Below are positions 23,334 through 31,427 of a stretch of DNA of 32,112 bases, in pieces (the first letter of the stretch is position 1; each line of letters starts with the position of its first letter). The notes beneath the pieces are model-generated. The model was not told the DNA's origin, did not search any database, and saw only the letters and a program-made list of their open reading frames with translations. The position numbers and the translations under genes are program-made. Where the stretch lies: assembly GCA_016763475.1 (NCBI GenBank), contig JAESTV010000021.1, positions 1 to 32,112 of the forward strand. Reading direction: 5' to 3'. The DNA is from Roseicyclus sp. (GTDB taxonomy: Bacteria; Pseudomonadota; Alphaproteobacteria; Rhodobacterales; Rhodobacteraceae).

Positions 23334-23374
23334 GACCGGGCGGGGGCCGGGCGGGGCCGGGCTGAAGCCCGGTC
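23334..23374. repeat. Intergenic palindromic element (competing CCGGGC hairpins)
   Basis: CCGGGC-TGAA-GCCCGG forms a 6-bp stem with a TGAA tetraloop at 23357-23372. Two further CCGGGC copies upstream, one of them GACCGGGC at 23334-23341, can instead pair with the same GCCCGGTC at 23367-23374. The element resembles REP-type intergenic repeats. It lies in the 268-base gap between the quinone oxidoreductase and ETF-QO genes. Confidence 0.5.
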
Positions 23375-23474
23375 TACGGGGCGCGTGGCCGCTAAATGGC
23401 CAGACGCGTCAAATCGTCAGGCCAACCTGTTGCGCCACTGCGTCAGAATTGACCGGGTGGGGGCGGACACGGTA

Positions 23475-23490
23475 GGCGTTTCCGAACGCC
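23475..23490. promoter_or_regulatory. Short hairpin or operator upstream of ETF-QO
   Basis: GGCGTT and AACGCC form a perfect 6-bp inverted repeat around TCCG, 51 bases before the ETF-QO start. It could be a protein-binding site or a leader hairpin. Nothing else in the sequence decides. Confidence 0.3.
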
Positions 23491-23540
23491 ACAACCGGGC
23501 CATTTTGTGTGCCTGACGACAGAGCAAGGGGACGACACAC

Positions 23541-25190
23541 ATGCCCGAGATCGAACGCGAAAGCATGGATTATGACGTGGTGATTGTTGGCGCGGGGCCT
23601 GCGGGCCTGAGCGCTGCGATCCGGTTGAAGCAGTTGGATGCGGATTTAAGCGTCGTGGTGCTTGAAAAAGGCTCGGAAGTCGGGGCGCATATCCTGTCAG
23701 GGGCGGTGTTGGACCCGGTGGGTCTCGACGCGTTGATCCCCGATTGGAAGGAAAAGGGCGCGCCGTTGAACGTGCCTGTGACCGATGACAATTTCTACAT
23801 GTTGGGTGAAGGCGGGGGCATTCGCGTCCCGAATTTTCCGATGCCGCCGCTGATGAGCAACCACGGCAATTACATCGTCTCCATGGGGAATGTGTGCCGC
23901 TGGATGGCCGAGCAGGCTGAAGAACTGGGAGTCGAGATATTTCCCGGCATGGCGTGCTCTGAGTTGGTTTACGGCGACAACGGCGAAGTGCGCGGAGTTG
24001 TGGCGGGTGTCTTTGGGCTGGAGGCGGATGGGTCCATCGGCGAAGGCACCGAGCCGGGGATGGAGTTGCTGGGCAAGTATGTGTTCCTGAGCGAGGGGGT
24101 GCGGGGCAGCCTGTCGAAGGAAGTGATCGAGAAATACGATCTGGCCCAAGGCCATGAGCCGCAAAAGTTCGGCCTTGGCATGAAAGAGATTTGGGAGATT
24201 GACCCCGCGAAGCACCGCGAAGGCTCTGTCACCCATACGATGGGCTGGCCCTTGGGCAAGAACGCGGGCGGCGGGTCGTTTATCTATCACCTTGAGAACA
24301 ATCAGGTTTACGTCGGCTTTGTGGTCCATCTGAACTACAAGAATCCGCATCTGTTCCCCTACATGGAATTCCAGCGTTTCAAACATCATCCGATGGTGGC
24401 GGAACTGCTGGAGGGTGGAAAACGCATCGCGTACGGCGCCCGCGCCATTACTGAGGGCGGCTATCAGTCGATGCCGAAGATGGTGGCGCCGGGTGTGGCT
24501 CTGCTGGGGTGCAGCGTTGGTATGGTCAACGTGCCGCGTATCAAGGGCAATCATAACGCCATGCTATCGGGCAAGGCAGCGGCTGAGGCGGCTTATGCGG
24601 CGATTCAGGGTGGCCGTGCGGGTGATGAGTTGAGTGACTACGAGGTTGAGGTGCGGACCGGAGCCATCGGCGAAGACCTCAAGAAGGTGCGTAACGTCAA
24701 GCCGCTGTGGTCCAAGAGGGGGCTTATGACCTCGCTGGTTGTGGGCGGCTTCGATATGTGGACCAACACGCTGGGGTTCAGCCTTCTGGGCACCTTGGGT
24801 CATGGCAAGTCCGACGCTGAGGCGACTGAAAAGGCTGCGAAGTGGGCACCGATCGAGTATCCAAAACCTGACGGCGTGATATCGTTTGACCGGCTGACCA
24901 ATGTGGCGTTCTCGTTCACCAACCACGAAGAAAGCCAACCTGTGCATCTGAAACTGAAGGATGATCAGGTGCCGGTGACCCAGAACCTGCGTGATTATGC
25001 CGGGCCATCGCAACGTTACTGCCCGGCGGGCGTTTATGAGTTTGTGCGCGAAGAGGGCAAGACGCCTCGCTTCGTGATCAACTTCCAAAACTGCGTTCAC
25101 TGCAAGACCTGTGACATCAAGGATCCGGCGCAGAACATCCAATGGACCGTGCCCCAGGGCGGCGATGGCCCAAATTACCCAAACATGTGA
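23541..25190 (+). CDS. Electron transfer flavoprotein-ubiquinone oxidoreductase
   Basis: A 549-residue membrane-associated flavo-iron-sulfur protein that passes electrons from reduced ETF (fed by acyl-CoA and dimethylglycine-type dehydrogenases) to ubiquinone. The FAD-binding motif is VVIVGAGPAGLSAAIRL near residues 13-29. The middle has the typical GSFIYHLENNQVYVGFVVHLNYKNPHL. The C-terminal ferredoxin-like cluster has four cysteines at 494, 518, 521 and 524 (YCPAGVYEF and NCVHCKTCDIKDP). It ends with the family's PNYPNM. An AAGGGG site precedes the ATG. Eighteen bases containing the stop and terminal codons are duplicated just downstream. The protein is complete. It is followed by a TPR gene after 87 bases. 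Confidence 0.97.
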   Translation: MPEIERESMDYDVVIVGAGPAGLSAAIRLKQLDADLSVVVLEKGSEVGAHILSGAVLDPVGLDALIPDWKEKGAPLNVPVTDDNFYMLGEGGGIRVPNFPMPPLMSNHGNYIVSMGNVCRWMAEQAEELGVEIFPGMACSELVYGDNGEVRGVVAGVFGLEADGSIGEGTEPGMELLGKYVFLSEGVRGSLSKEVIEKYDLAQGHEPQKFGLGMKEIWEIDPAKHREGSVTHTMGWPLGKNAGGGSFIYHLENNQVYVGFVVHLNYKNPHLFPYMEFQRFKHHPMVAELLEGGKRIAYGARAITEGGYQSMPKMVAPGVALLGCSVGMVNVPRIKGNHNAMLSGKAAAEAAYAAIQGGRAGDELSDYEVEVRTGAIGEDLKKVRNVKPLWSKRGLMTSLVVGGFDMWTNTLGFSLLGTLGHGKSDAEATEKAAKWAPIEYPKPDGVISFDRLTNVAFSFTNHEESQPVHLKLKDDQVPVTQNLRDYAGPSQRYCPAGVYEFVREEGKTPRFVINFQNCVHCKTCDIKDPAQNIQWTVPQGGDGPNYPNM

Positions 25191-25208
25191 CAATACCCGA
25201 ACATGTGA
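25176..25208 (+). repeat. In-frame 18-bp duplication across the ETF-QO stop codon
   Basis: TACCCAAACATGTGA (25176-25190) is followed three bases later by TACCCGAACATGTGA (25194-25208), one base different. In the gene's frame this reads YPNM-stop-Q-YPNM-stop. The conserved C-terminal peptide and its stop codon are therefore present twice. Confidence 0.85.
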
Positions 25209-25277
25209 GTGGGCTGTGATTGCCCTTCCCTCTGGTGCGCCCTAGTCTTCGGCAACATCGCGCCAGAGGAGACTTTT

Positions 25278-26969
25278 ATGGCTTCGAGACACCCCCTGTT
25301 TGCCTTTGCCATCATGGCCGGGCTTGTTGTCCCCACGTTGGGATCAGCGGAAGGTTTGGCGGGGTCTTACCTGGCCGCGCGGGCCGCTGCGATCAGTGGA
25401 GATCACGCCGAAGCGGCGGCGTATTTTGACCGGGCGCTGGTGCTTGATCCAACCAATGCCTTCCTCATCAGCAATTCGGTGTTTGCCCATGCCTCGTTAG
25501 GGGAATGGGCACGGGCGGCTGAGGTGGCTGCGAATTTGCCTGAGGGCGCAGAGGGGCAGGAGTTGGTGACGCTGGTGCAATTTGTGCGCCATGTAACACT
25601 GGATGAATTGCAGGCCGCGATTGATATGATTGAGGCCGGGAACGGGCCCGGGCCGCTGGCTGATGAGCTGGCGCGGGCCTGGCTGACGTTTGGCCTGGGT
25701 GACATGTCCGGCGCGGTTGAAACGTTTGAAGCGCTTGCCGCTGAGCGGGGCCTGGAAGAGCTGGCGGCGCTGCATCTGGCGCTGGCGCGTGCTGCGGTGG
25801 GGGATTTTGAAGCTGCCCATATGATCTTGTCAGGTGAGACCGGGGTCCAGATTTCGAACACGGAACGTGTGGTCCGGGCGCGGGCCACAATCATGGTGCA
25901 ACTGGGGATGCGCGCCGAGGCGCTGGACCTGCTGGACGGCTACACACAGGCGGTGCCGGACCCGGGGCTTTTGGCGCTGCAAGCGCGGATCGGCTCAGGC
26001 GTAGACGACCCCTATGATTTTGTGCTTACCGCGCAGGATGGGGTGGCGGAGGTGTTCTTTACCGTGGCGCAATTGCTGTCAGGGGATCGCAGCACAACCT
26101 TGCCGCTGCTGATGGCGCAGGCCGCACGGGGCATTGACCCGGACCATTCGGACGCCGTGGTTCTGGCCGGTGAGTTGATGAGTGATACCGAGCAGTTTCA
26201 GCTTGCGGCAGACACGTATGCCACGGTCCCTGAGGGGGATCCGAATTACATCGAGGCCCAGATGGGCCGCGCCAATGCGCTGGACGATCTGGGCCTTCAG
26301 GAGGAGGCGATTGCCATCCTTTCCGCGCTGTCCGAAAGGCGGCCTGATCTGGCCTCGGTTCATGCCGCCTACGGCGATCTTCTGCGGCAATCCGAGCGGT
26401 TTGAGGAGGCAGTAGCTGCCTACTCCGCGGTGCTGGACCTGGTTGATGCGGACCTGCCCCGGTATTGGTTCATCTACTACGCCCGCGCAATCAGCCATCA
26501 CCAGTTGGATGATTGGGACCCGGCTGAGGCCGACTTTCGCCGTGCGCTGGAGTTGAACCCCGACCAGCCCAACGTGTTGAACTACCTTGGCTATTCGCTT
26601 GTCGAGCAGCGGCGGAACTTTGATGAGGCGCTTGGTATGATCCAGCGCGCCGTCGCGGCGCGGCCTGAAAGCGGCTATATCATCGACAGTCTCGGCTGGG
26701 TCTATTACCGCCTTGGCCGGTTTGACGAAGCGGTTGCCCCGATGGAGCGCGCTGTTGAATTGGAGCCGAACGACAGCATCGTCAACGACCACCTTGGTGA
26801 CGTTTATTGGAGCGTCGGCCGCTACCGGGAGGCGGAGTTCCAGTGGCACCGTGCGTTGTCGTTCAACCCTGACGAGGAAGAGGCCGAACGGATCCGGCGC
26901 AAGCTGGATGTGGGCCTTGATATCGTGCTGGAGGAAGAAGGCGGCGTGGGCGCGTTTGAGGAAGAGTGA
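25278..26969 (+). CDS. Exported tetratricopeptide repeat protein
   Basis: A 563-residue protein with an N-terminal signal peptide (ASRHPLFAFAIMAGLVVPTLGSA, cleavage probably after the last Ala), so it acts in the periplasm or at the outer face of the inner membrane. TPR-like helix pairs run through most of the length. The clearest are near the C-terminus: ADFRRALELNPDQPNVLNYLGYSLVE, AARPESGYIIDSLGWVYYRLGRFDEA, and AVELEPNDSIVNDHLGDVYWSVGRYREAEFQWHRAL. An upstream frame is open to 25209, but ATG 25278 has a GAGGAGA site and begins the signal peptide. Its stop overlaps the ispE GTG start by four bases (GTGA). TPRs imply protein binding, but partners are unknown. Confidence 0.9.
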   Translation: MASRHPLFAFAIMAGLVVPTLGSAEGLAGSYLAARAAAISGDHAEAAAYFDRALVLDPTNAFLISNSVFAHASLGEWARAAEVAANLPEGAEGQELVTLVQFVRHVTLDELQAAIDMIEAGNGPGPLADELARAWLTFGLGDMSGAVETFEALAAERGLEELAALHLALARAAVGDFEAAHMILSGETGVQISNTERVVRARATIMVQLGMRAEALDLLDGYTQAVPDPGLLALQARIGSGVDDPYDFVLTAQDGVAEVFFTVAQLLSGDRSTTLPLLMAQAARGIDPDHSDAVVLAGELMSDTEQFQLAADTYATVPEGDPNYIEAQMGRANALDDLGLQEEAIAILSALSERRPDLASVHAAYGDLLRQSERFEEAVAAYSAVLDLVDADLPRYWFIYYARAISHHQLDDWDPAEADFRRALELNPDQPNVLNYLGYSLVEQRRNFDEALGMIQRAVAARPESGYIIDSLGWVYYRLGRFDEAVAPMERAVELEPNDSIVNDHLGDVYWSVGRYREAEFQWHRALSFNPDEEEAERIRRKLDVGLDIVLEEEGGVGAFEEE

Positions 26970-27778
26970 GGCGGTTTGCACCCGCCAAGATCAACCTTGC
27001 CCTCCATGTGACGGGCAAGCGGGACGACGGCTATCATCTGTTGGATTCGCTGGTGGTGTTTGCCGGCGTCGGCGATTGGCTGGAGTTTTCACCTGCTGAT
27101 CAGCTGGGATTAACGGTTGCCGGCCCTCGGGCGATGGGTGTGCCTGGGGATGCGCGGAACCTGGTGTGGCGCGCGGCGGATTGGCTGGCTCCGGGGCGTG
27201 GGGCCGCAATCACCCTGGAAAAGCATTTGCCTCACGCAAGCGGCATTGGTGGCGGATCAGCTGACGCGGCCTGTGCGGTGCGTGGGTTGTCCCGGATGTG
27301 GGGTGTCGAGGTGCCGGACGGTGTTGAGGTGTTGGGTGCGGATGTGCCGGTTTGCCTGCACGGGCGTCCGGTTCGCATGTCAGGGATTGGCGAGGTTCTG
27401 GACAACGTTCCGGAGCTGCCCGAGATGTGGATTGTATTGGTGAATGCGGGAGTTGAGGTTGCGACCGGGTCAGTTTTCGGGGCGTTGCAGCGGGTCGAGA
27501 ATGCGCCTTTGCCAGTGCCGGAATGGGACGGATTTGCGGGATTTGCAGGGTGGCTGTCCGCAACCCGTAATGATCTGGAGCGGCCAGCGATGGCGGTCGC
27601 TCCGGTGATTGGCGCTGTTTTGGAGCGGTTGGCCACAACCGAGGGCTGCGCCTTGGCGCGGATGAGCGGATCTGGTGGGACCTGTTTTGGGTTGTATGAG
27701 GATGAGGCGGCGGCGCGGACGGCGGCAGGGGTGATGCCAGAGGGTTGGTGGGCGAAAGCCGCGCCGGTCTTGGATTAG
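26966..27778 (+). CDS. ispE: 4-(cytidine 5'-diphospho)-2-C-methyl-D-erythritol kinase
   Basis: A 270-residue GHMP kinase that phosphorylates CDP-methylerythritol in the non-mevalonate isoprenoid pathway. The N-terminal FAPAKINLALHV carries the catalytic lysine (Lys8). The ATP loop is LPHASGIGGGSADAA at about 88-102. The catalytic aspartate is Asp126 in LGADVPVCLHGRPV, and motif III is MSGSGGTCFGLY. The start is GTG and overlaps the TPR gene's stop, so expression is translationally coupled. The protein is slightly shorter than the 280-300 residues common in the family but has all motifs. It converges on ddsA, which consumes isoprenoid units for the quinone tail, with 63 bases between stops. 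Confidence 0.95.
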   Translation: MRRFAPAKINLALHVTGKRDDGYHLLDSLVVFAGVGDWLEFSPADQLGLTVAGPRAMGVPGDARNLVWRAADWLAPGRGAAITLEKHLPHASGIGGGSADAACAVRGLSRMWGVEVPDGVEVLGADVPVCLHGRPVRMSGIGEVLDNVPELPEMWIVLVNAGVEVATGSVFGALQRVENAPLPVPEWDGFAGFAGWLSATRNDLERPAMAVAPVIGAVLERLATTEGCALARMSGSGGTCFGLYEDEAAARTAAGVMPEGWWAKAAPVLD

Positions 27779-27841
27779 GCGCCCCGGACCGACGCCCCTC
27801 CCCGGACCGGCAACCGGCGGCCTTGATGCTGGACCGGGTGC

Positions 27842-28843
27842 CTAATTTATCCGTTCGACCACGTAGTCAGCCAAATCCGACAGCATTCCCCGGATCGGAT
27901 GTTCTGGCAGATCAGCAAGGGCGGCCTTTGCGGTAGCCACGTGGGCAATTGCTTCCACCCGAGTGGATTCGAGCGTGCCGTGGACCTGCAAAAGCCCCAT
28001 CGCCCGCTCCAGATCACCGTCCTTCTGCTGCCCTTTGCCGATGGTCCGGGCCCAGAACGCGCGCTCGTCATCGGACGCCGCTGCAATGGCGCGGATCACC
28101 GGCAAGGTCAGCTTCCGCTCGCGGAAATCATCGCCGATGTTCTTGCCAATCACCCCGGACGTGCCGCCCCAGTCGAGCAGATCATCTGCCATCTGGAACG
28201 CCACGCCAAGGCCATCGCCATAGGTGGCAAGGGCGCGAACCACGGTATCATCCCGTTCGGAAATGACGCCGCCGATTTTGCAGGCAGCCTCAAACAACGC
28301 GGCAGTTTTGCCTCGGACCACTTGCAGATACGTGGCCTCGGAGGTTTCGATATTGGTGGCGACGGTCAATTGCAGAACCTCACCTTCGGCAATGGTCGCC
28401 GCTGCGTTTGACAGGATATCCAGCACCTGCAGATTGCCGGGTTCAACCATCATCTGAAACGCACGGGCGAAGAGGTAGTCGCCAACCAACACGCTGGATT
28501 TGTTATCCCACAACAGGTTTGCGGTGGGGCGGCCCCGGCGCCGAGCGGATTCATCCACCACATCGTCGTGCAGCAACGTGGCGGTGTGAATGAACTCCAC
28601 CGTTGCGGCCAGCTTCACGTGATCGTCACCCACGTAGCCACACAGCCGGGCGCAGGCGAGGGTCAGCATCGGGCGGATGCGTTTGCCGCCTGCCTCAACA
28701 AGATGGGCGGTCACCTCAGGAATGCGGGGCGCATGTTCAGAGGCCATCCGTGACTGGATCAGCGCGTTCACTTGGCCAAGATCATCTGCGAGCAACTCCC
28801 GCAGGCGGTCATGGGGCTTTGCGATTACTGTATCGAGGCTCAT
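27842..28843 (-). CDS. ddsA: Long-chain polyprenyl diphosphate synthase (probably decaprenyl, ubiquinone side chain)
   Basis: A 333-residue trans-prenyltransferase that condenses isopentenyl units onto an allylic diphosphate to make the ubiquinone tail. The first aspartate-rich motif is DDVVD at 93-97 within LLHDDVVDESARRRG, and the second is DDLLD at 220-224 in QMADDLLDW. Arg and Lys for the homoallylic site lie in GGKRIRPML. Position -5 before the first motif is Ala88, which fits a long-chain product. Ten units is inferred from the organism group (Q10), not from the sequence. The frame remains open another 243 codons upstream, but that part is antisense to the next two genes. MSLDTVIAKPHDRL is the true start. 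A GGGAAG site precedes it. Confidence 0.93.
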   Translation of the reverse strand: MSLDTVIAKPHDRLRELLADDLGQVNALIQSRMASEHAPRIPEVTAHLVEAGGKRIRPMLTLACARLCGYVGDDHVKLAATVEFIHTATLLHDDVVDESARRRGRPTANLLWDNKSSVLVGDYLFARAFQMMVEPGNLQVLDILSNAAATIAEGEVLQLTVATNIETSEATYLQVVRGKTAALFEAACKIGGVISERDDTVVRALATYGDGLGVAFQMADDLLDWGGTSGVIGKNIGDDFRERKLTLPVIRAIAAASDDERAFWARTIGKGQQKDGDLERAMGLLQVHGTLESTRVEAIAHVATAKAALADLPEHPIRGMLSDLADYVVERIN

Positions 28844-28894
28844 GGCCAGCTTCCCTATCTCGACATCAGACGAGGGGCGATTTACGTGTGGAGC

Positions 28895-29113
28895 ATGCTT
28901 GAAATCTTGCGCACCACCGACCCGACCATCATCGCCTTCGCCTCGGCGCTTCTTAGGGGCGAGGATATAGAGGTGTTCGAGATCGACGTCCATATGAGTG
29001 CCCTCGAAGGCAGCATCGGCATATTGCCGCGCCGCCTGATGGTGCGCCGCGACGATGTGGACGCAGCGAAGGTTGTGCTGCGCGACAACGAGCTTCCGGT
29101 TTCGGAGTGGTGA
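28895..29113 (+). CDS. DUF2007 family small protein
   Basis: A 72-residue soluble protein of the DUF2007 family, described as putative signal-transducing but without a known function. The core reads LEILRTTDPTIIAFASALLRGEDIEVFEID, then LPRRLMVRRDDVDAAKVVLRD, giving an alternating beta-alpha ferredoxin-like pattern. Two starts compete. ATG 28895 fits the family length. GTG 28886 adds three residues and has GAGGGG at a normal distance, whereas the ATG has its GGAG too close. The gene is divergent from ddsA with only about 50 bases between starts. It overlaps the next gene's start by seven bases at GTGGTGA, so it is coupled to the methyltransferase. Confidence 0.85.
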   Translation: MLEILRTTDPTIIAFASALLRGEDIEVFEIDVHMSALEGSIGILPRRLMVRRDDVDAAKVVLRDNELPVSEW

Positions 29114-29835
29114 CTGAAGACCTGACCTTTGACGGGTTCTTGGATGGCCGTGTGATGGCGTGGCAGCCGCGTGTGGGATACCGCGCGGCGACGGACCCGG
29201 TGTTTCTGGCGGCAGGGTGCCCGGCTGTGGCTGGGGAGTCGGTGCTGGAGTTGGGCTGCGGCGTTGGGGTTGCGGCGTTGTGTTTGAGCGCGCGGGTGCC
29301 TGGCCTGTCGGTTGTCGGGGTGGAGCGGCAAGCGGGTTATGCGGCATTGGGGCGGCGCAACGGACTTGAGGTGGTTGAGGCGGACCTGGTGGCGCTGCCA
29401 CCTGAGGTGCGACAGCGGAGCTTCGACCAGGTGATCGCCAACCCGCCATATTACGGGGCCGGTACAGCGTCGCACGATGCTGGCCGTGATGCGGCGTTGC
29501 GAGAGGACACTGCGCTGGCGCAGTGGTGTGCCGTGGCGCGCGCGCGTTTGATCCAAGGCGGCTGGCTGACAATGATCCAGCTGGCCGAGCGGTTGCCGGA
29601 TCTGCTGGCGGGATTGGATGGGTTTGGAAGTGTGGCGGTCCTGCCCCTCACCCCGCGAGCCGGGCGCGCAGCGGGCCGGGTGGTGGTGAGGGCGCGCAAA
29701 GGCGGGCGTGGGGCGTTCCGCTTGCTGGCGCCCATTCTTGTTCATGACGGTGCGCAACATATGGGTGATGGGGATGACTATTCTGCAACAGCCCGAGCGG
29801 TGTTGCGCGACGCCGCGCCGCTGCCTTTCGGCTAA
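29107..29835 (+). CDS. TrmN6-like tRNA/nucleic-acid adenine N6-methyltransferase
   Basis: A 242-residue SAM-dependent methyltransferase resembling TrmN6/YfiC, which methylates adenine 37 of tRNA1(Val). The cofactor motif is VLELGCGVGVAALCL near residues 46-60. The acidic adenosine contact is in VVGVERQ, and the catalytic motif is NPPY at 112-115 (VIANPPYYGAG). NPPY identifies amino-group methylation of a base. The N-terminal TEDLTFDGFLDGRVMAWQPRVGYRAATDPVFLAA is the usual lead-in for this subfamily. It starts with GTG 29107 or 29110 and overlaps the DUF2007 stop. The exact RNA target cannot be read from sequence. Confidence 0.88.
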   Translation: MVTEDLTFDGFLDGRVMAWQPRVGYRAATDPVFLAAGCPAVAGESVLELGCGVGVAALCLSARVPGLSVVGVERQAGYAALGRRNGLEVVEADLVALPPEVRQRSFDQVIANPPYYGAGTASHDAGRDAALREDTALAQWCAVARARLIQGGWLTMIQLAERLPDLLAGLDGFGSVAVLPLTPRAGRAAGRVVVRARKGGRGAFRLLAPILVHDGAQHMGDGDDYSATARAVLRDAAPLPFG

Positions 29836-29943
29836 CCGGCCAAATACACCGCATTTTAGACGTAAATCGGGTTCTGCGTGACAGATGGTTTTCTTTGTGC
29901 TGCACTGAAGGGGCAAACTCACCCATCGAGAGGAGACACGTAT

Positions 29944-30108
29944 ATGTCAATAGGCGCCCATCTTCAGGAGCTCAAGAAGAAGCACGCCCATCTCTCTGAC
30001 ACCGTCGAGAAACAACAACGAAGTCCAGGCGTAGATGATCTCACCGTTCAGGAGCTGAAGAAAGAAAAGCTCCGCCTCAAGGAAGAAATCATCCGTCTCG
30101 ACAGCTAG
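29944..30108 (+). CDS. YdcH family (DUF465) small coiled-coil protein
   Basis: A 54-residue protein of the YdcH/DUF465 family, common in alphaproteobacteria. It reads as two charged amphipathic helices: IGAHLQELKKKHAHLSDTVEKQQ, then LTVQELKKEKLRLKEEIIRL. This pattern suggests a short helical hairpin or coiled coil. The start ATG 29944 has an AGAGGAGA ribosome site; an upstream frame to 29878 is not needed. It has its own 108-base upstream gap and is probably a single-gene transcript. The function of the family is not known. Confidence 0.9.
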   Translation: MSIGAHLQELKKKHAHLSDTVEKQQRSPGVDDLTVQELKKEKLRLKEEIIRLDS

Positions 30109-30143
30109 CGCGCGATCCGAAACCTGTGCGCCGGTTTTTGGAC

Positions 30144-30175
30144 CAGATTGCGGGTTGCCGCCAAAGGCAAATCTG
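30144..30175. other. Imperfect stem-loop after the YdcH gene
   Basis: CAGAT/ATCTG and TTGCC/GGCAA stack on each other with a 6-base bulge and a 6-base loop, 36 bases beyond the YdcH stop. No T-run follows on the plus strand. A further GCCCC/GGGGC hairpin at 30238-30250 lies beyond the minus-strand LysR stop. Either may influence transcript ends. Confidence 0.3.
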
Positions 30176-30255
30176 CGATCTGAAAAAATGCGCCACACTT
30201 TTCGGACAGCCCTGTGCGAGAACGTTGATACCACGAGGCCCCGCCGGGGCTGGCC

Positions 30256-31203
30256 TTAGGCCTCAACCTCGGCGGCGCTCACAAATGTCATTCCGACCCG
30301 GTATTCTTCGAGCGTGGAGGTTTCCGCCTCGATCCACTCACGGAACGCGCGCACATGCGGGCGCGCTTCAATCGCTTCGGGGCAGACAAACCGATACTGA
30401 GCCTCGGTGGCCAGACCGATCTTGTAGGGCATGACCAATCGCCCGTCGCGCAGGCTGTTCTCGGCCAGCGAAATGCGCCCCAAAACCACCCCTCCGTCTG
30501 CCACGGCGGCATCCAGCGCATGATCTGCGTTGCTGAACCGCGCCCCTGCCGCAAAACGCGGCGGAAGGTTCGCCGCCCGGAACCACGCTGGCCAGTCGAT
30601 GGCGGGTTTGAGGAAGGCCACGTCGTCCTGGTGTAGCAATGGCGCGCGTGCCAGATCGGCGGGTTTGGGGTACATCGCCGCCAGCGCCGGGGTCATCATT
30701 GGCGTGACCCATTCGCGGATGATCGGTTTGGAAAAAAGCCCCGGCTCCTTTTTTGCCATGCCAAAGCGGATCGCCACATCCACATCATCACGGGAGAAAT
30801 CCATCAGCCGAAGTGTCGCGGAAAAGCGAAGCTCGATCTCAGGATGCGCCTCGGCGAATTTGAACAGCCGTGGGGCAAGCCATTTGGCGGTGAAGGCGGG
30901 GCCAGCGGTTACGGTGAGGGTGGTCTGATCCAGGGTGCGCCGTGCCGCACGCCACGCGGCGGTCAGGGCTTTGAACCCGTCAGATGCACCGGGGGCCAGG
31001 GCGCGGCCTGCATCCGTCAGTTCAACAGCGCGGTTGAGGCGACGAAACAGTGGAGCTTCCAGATGCTCTTCCAGGGATTTGATCTGAAACGACAGCGCGG
31101 CGGGGGTTACCCCAAGTTCGGCTGCTGCCCTGGAAAAGGACATGTGCCGGGCAGCGGCATCAAAGGCCCGCAGCGCGGTGAGTGGAGGCAGGCGATCTGA
31201 CAT
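30256..31203 (-). CDS. LysR family transcriptional regulator, GcvA-like
   Basis: A 315-residue DNA-binding regulator. The N-terminal helix-turn-helix is LTALRAFDAAARHMSFSRAAAELGVTPAALSFQIKSLEEHL (about residues 8-48), followed by the linker helix and a periplasmic-binding-protein-like effector domain. The arrangement LPPLTALRAFDAAARHMSF and the later DVDVAIRFG are typical of the GcvA-like subgroup. No ribosome site is visible before ATG 31203, so translation may be weak or leaderless. It is divergent from a very small gene 110 bases away, and LysR proteins often control such neighbours. The effector is unknown. Confidence 0.92.
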   Translation of the reverse strand: MSDRLPPLTALRAFDAAARHMSFSRAAAELGVTPAALSFQIKSLEEHLEAPLFRRLNRAVELTDAGRALAPGASDGFKALTAAWRAARRTLDQTTLTVTAGPAFTAKWLAPRLFKFAEAHPEIELRFSATLRLMDFSRDDVDVAIRFGMAKKEPGLFSKPIIREWVTPMMTPALAAMYPKPADLARAPLLHQDDVAFLKPAIDWPAWFRAANLPPRFAAGARFSNADHALDAAVADGGVVLGRISLAENSLRDGRLVMPYKIGLATEAQYRFVCPEAIEARPHVRAFREWIEAETSTLEEYRVGMTFVSAAEVEA

Positions 31204-31313
31204 GTTCAGTTAAGTACAACTTGTGTGAAGCTTTGGAAAGTCTCGTTTGTGGGATGCGGCTGGATAGCCCACCTATGGATCAGCAAGTTCAAACACTCCA
31301 GAGGAGCCGTCAG

Positions 31314-31427
31314 ATGCATTTCGACAACACAACCGACCCCGCCACCCGTGACGCCATTGTCCGTGCCCACATTGAGCGTGGGAAAATCCTGGGCGAGATC
31401 TGGCGGTATTTGACCGGACGCAAATGA
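31314..31427 (+). CDS. 37-residue small protein divergent from the LysR gene
   Basis: A micro-protein reading MHFDNTTDPATRDAIVRA, followed by HIERGKILGEIWRYLTGRK. A well-placed GAGGAG ribosome site lies eight bases upstream of ATG 31314, which supports this start over longer in-frame options. The second half is a basic amphipathic helix of the kind seen in small Rhodobacteraceae proteins located beside regulators (possibly the RSP_7527 type, which I cannot confirm). It could act as a membrane- or protein-associated peptide. It may be controlled by the divergent LysR protein. The evidence is the ribosome site, helical pattern and position; length alone would not support it. Confidence 0.6.
   Translation: MHFDNTTDPATRDAIVRAHIERGKILGEIWRYLTGRK

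Noticed and set aside
28844-29572. 243-codon upstream extension of the minus-strand ddsA frame
   Set aside because: It is antisense to the DUF2007 and methyltransferase genes, is rich in Pro/Arg/Thr, and the prenyl synthase family starts at MSLDTVIAKP with a ribosome site.
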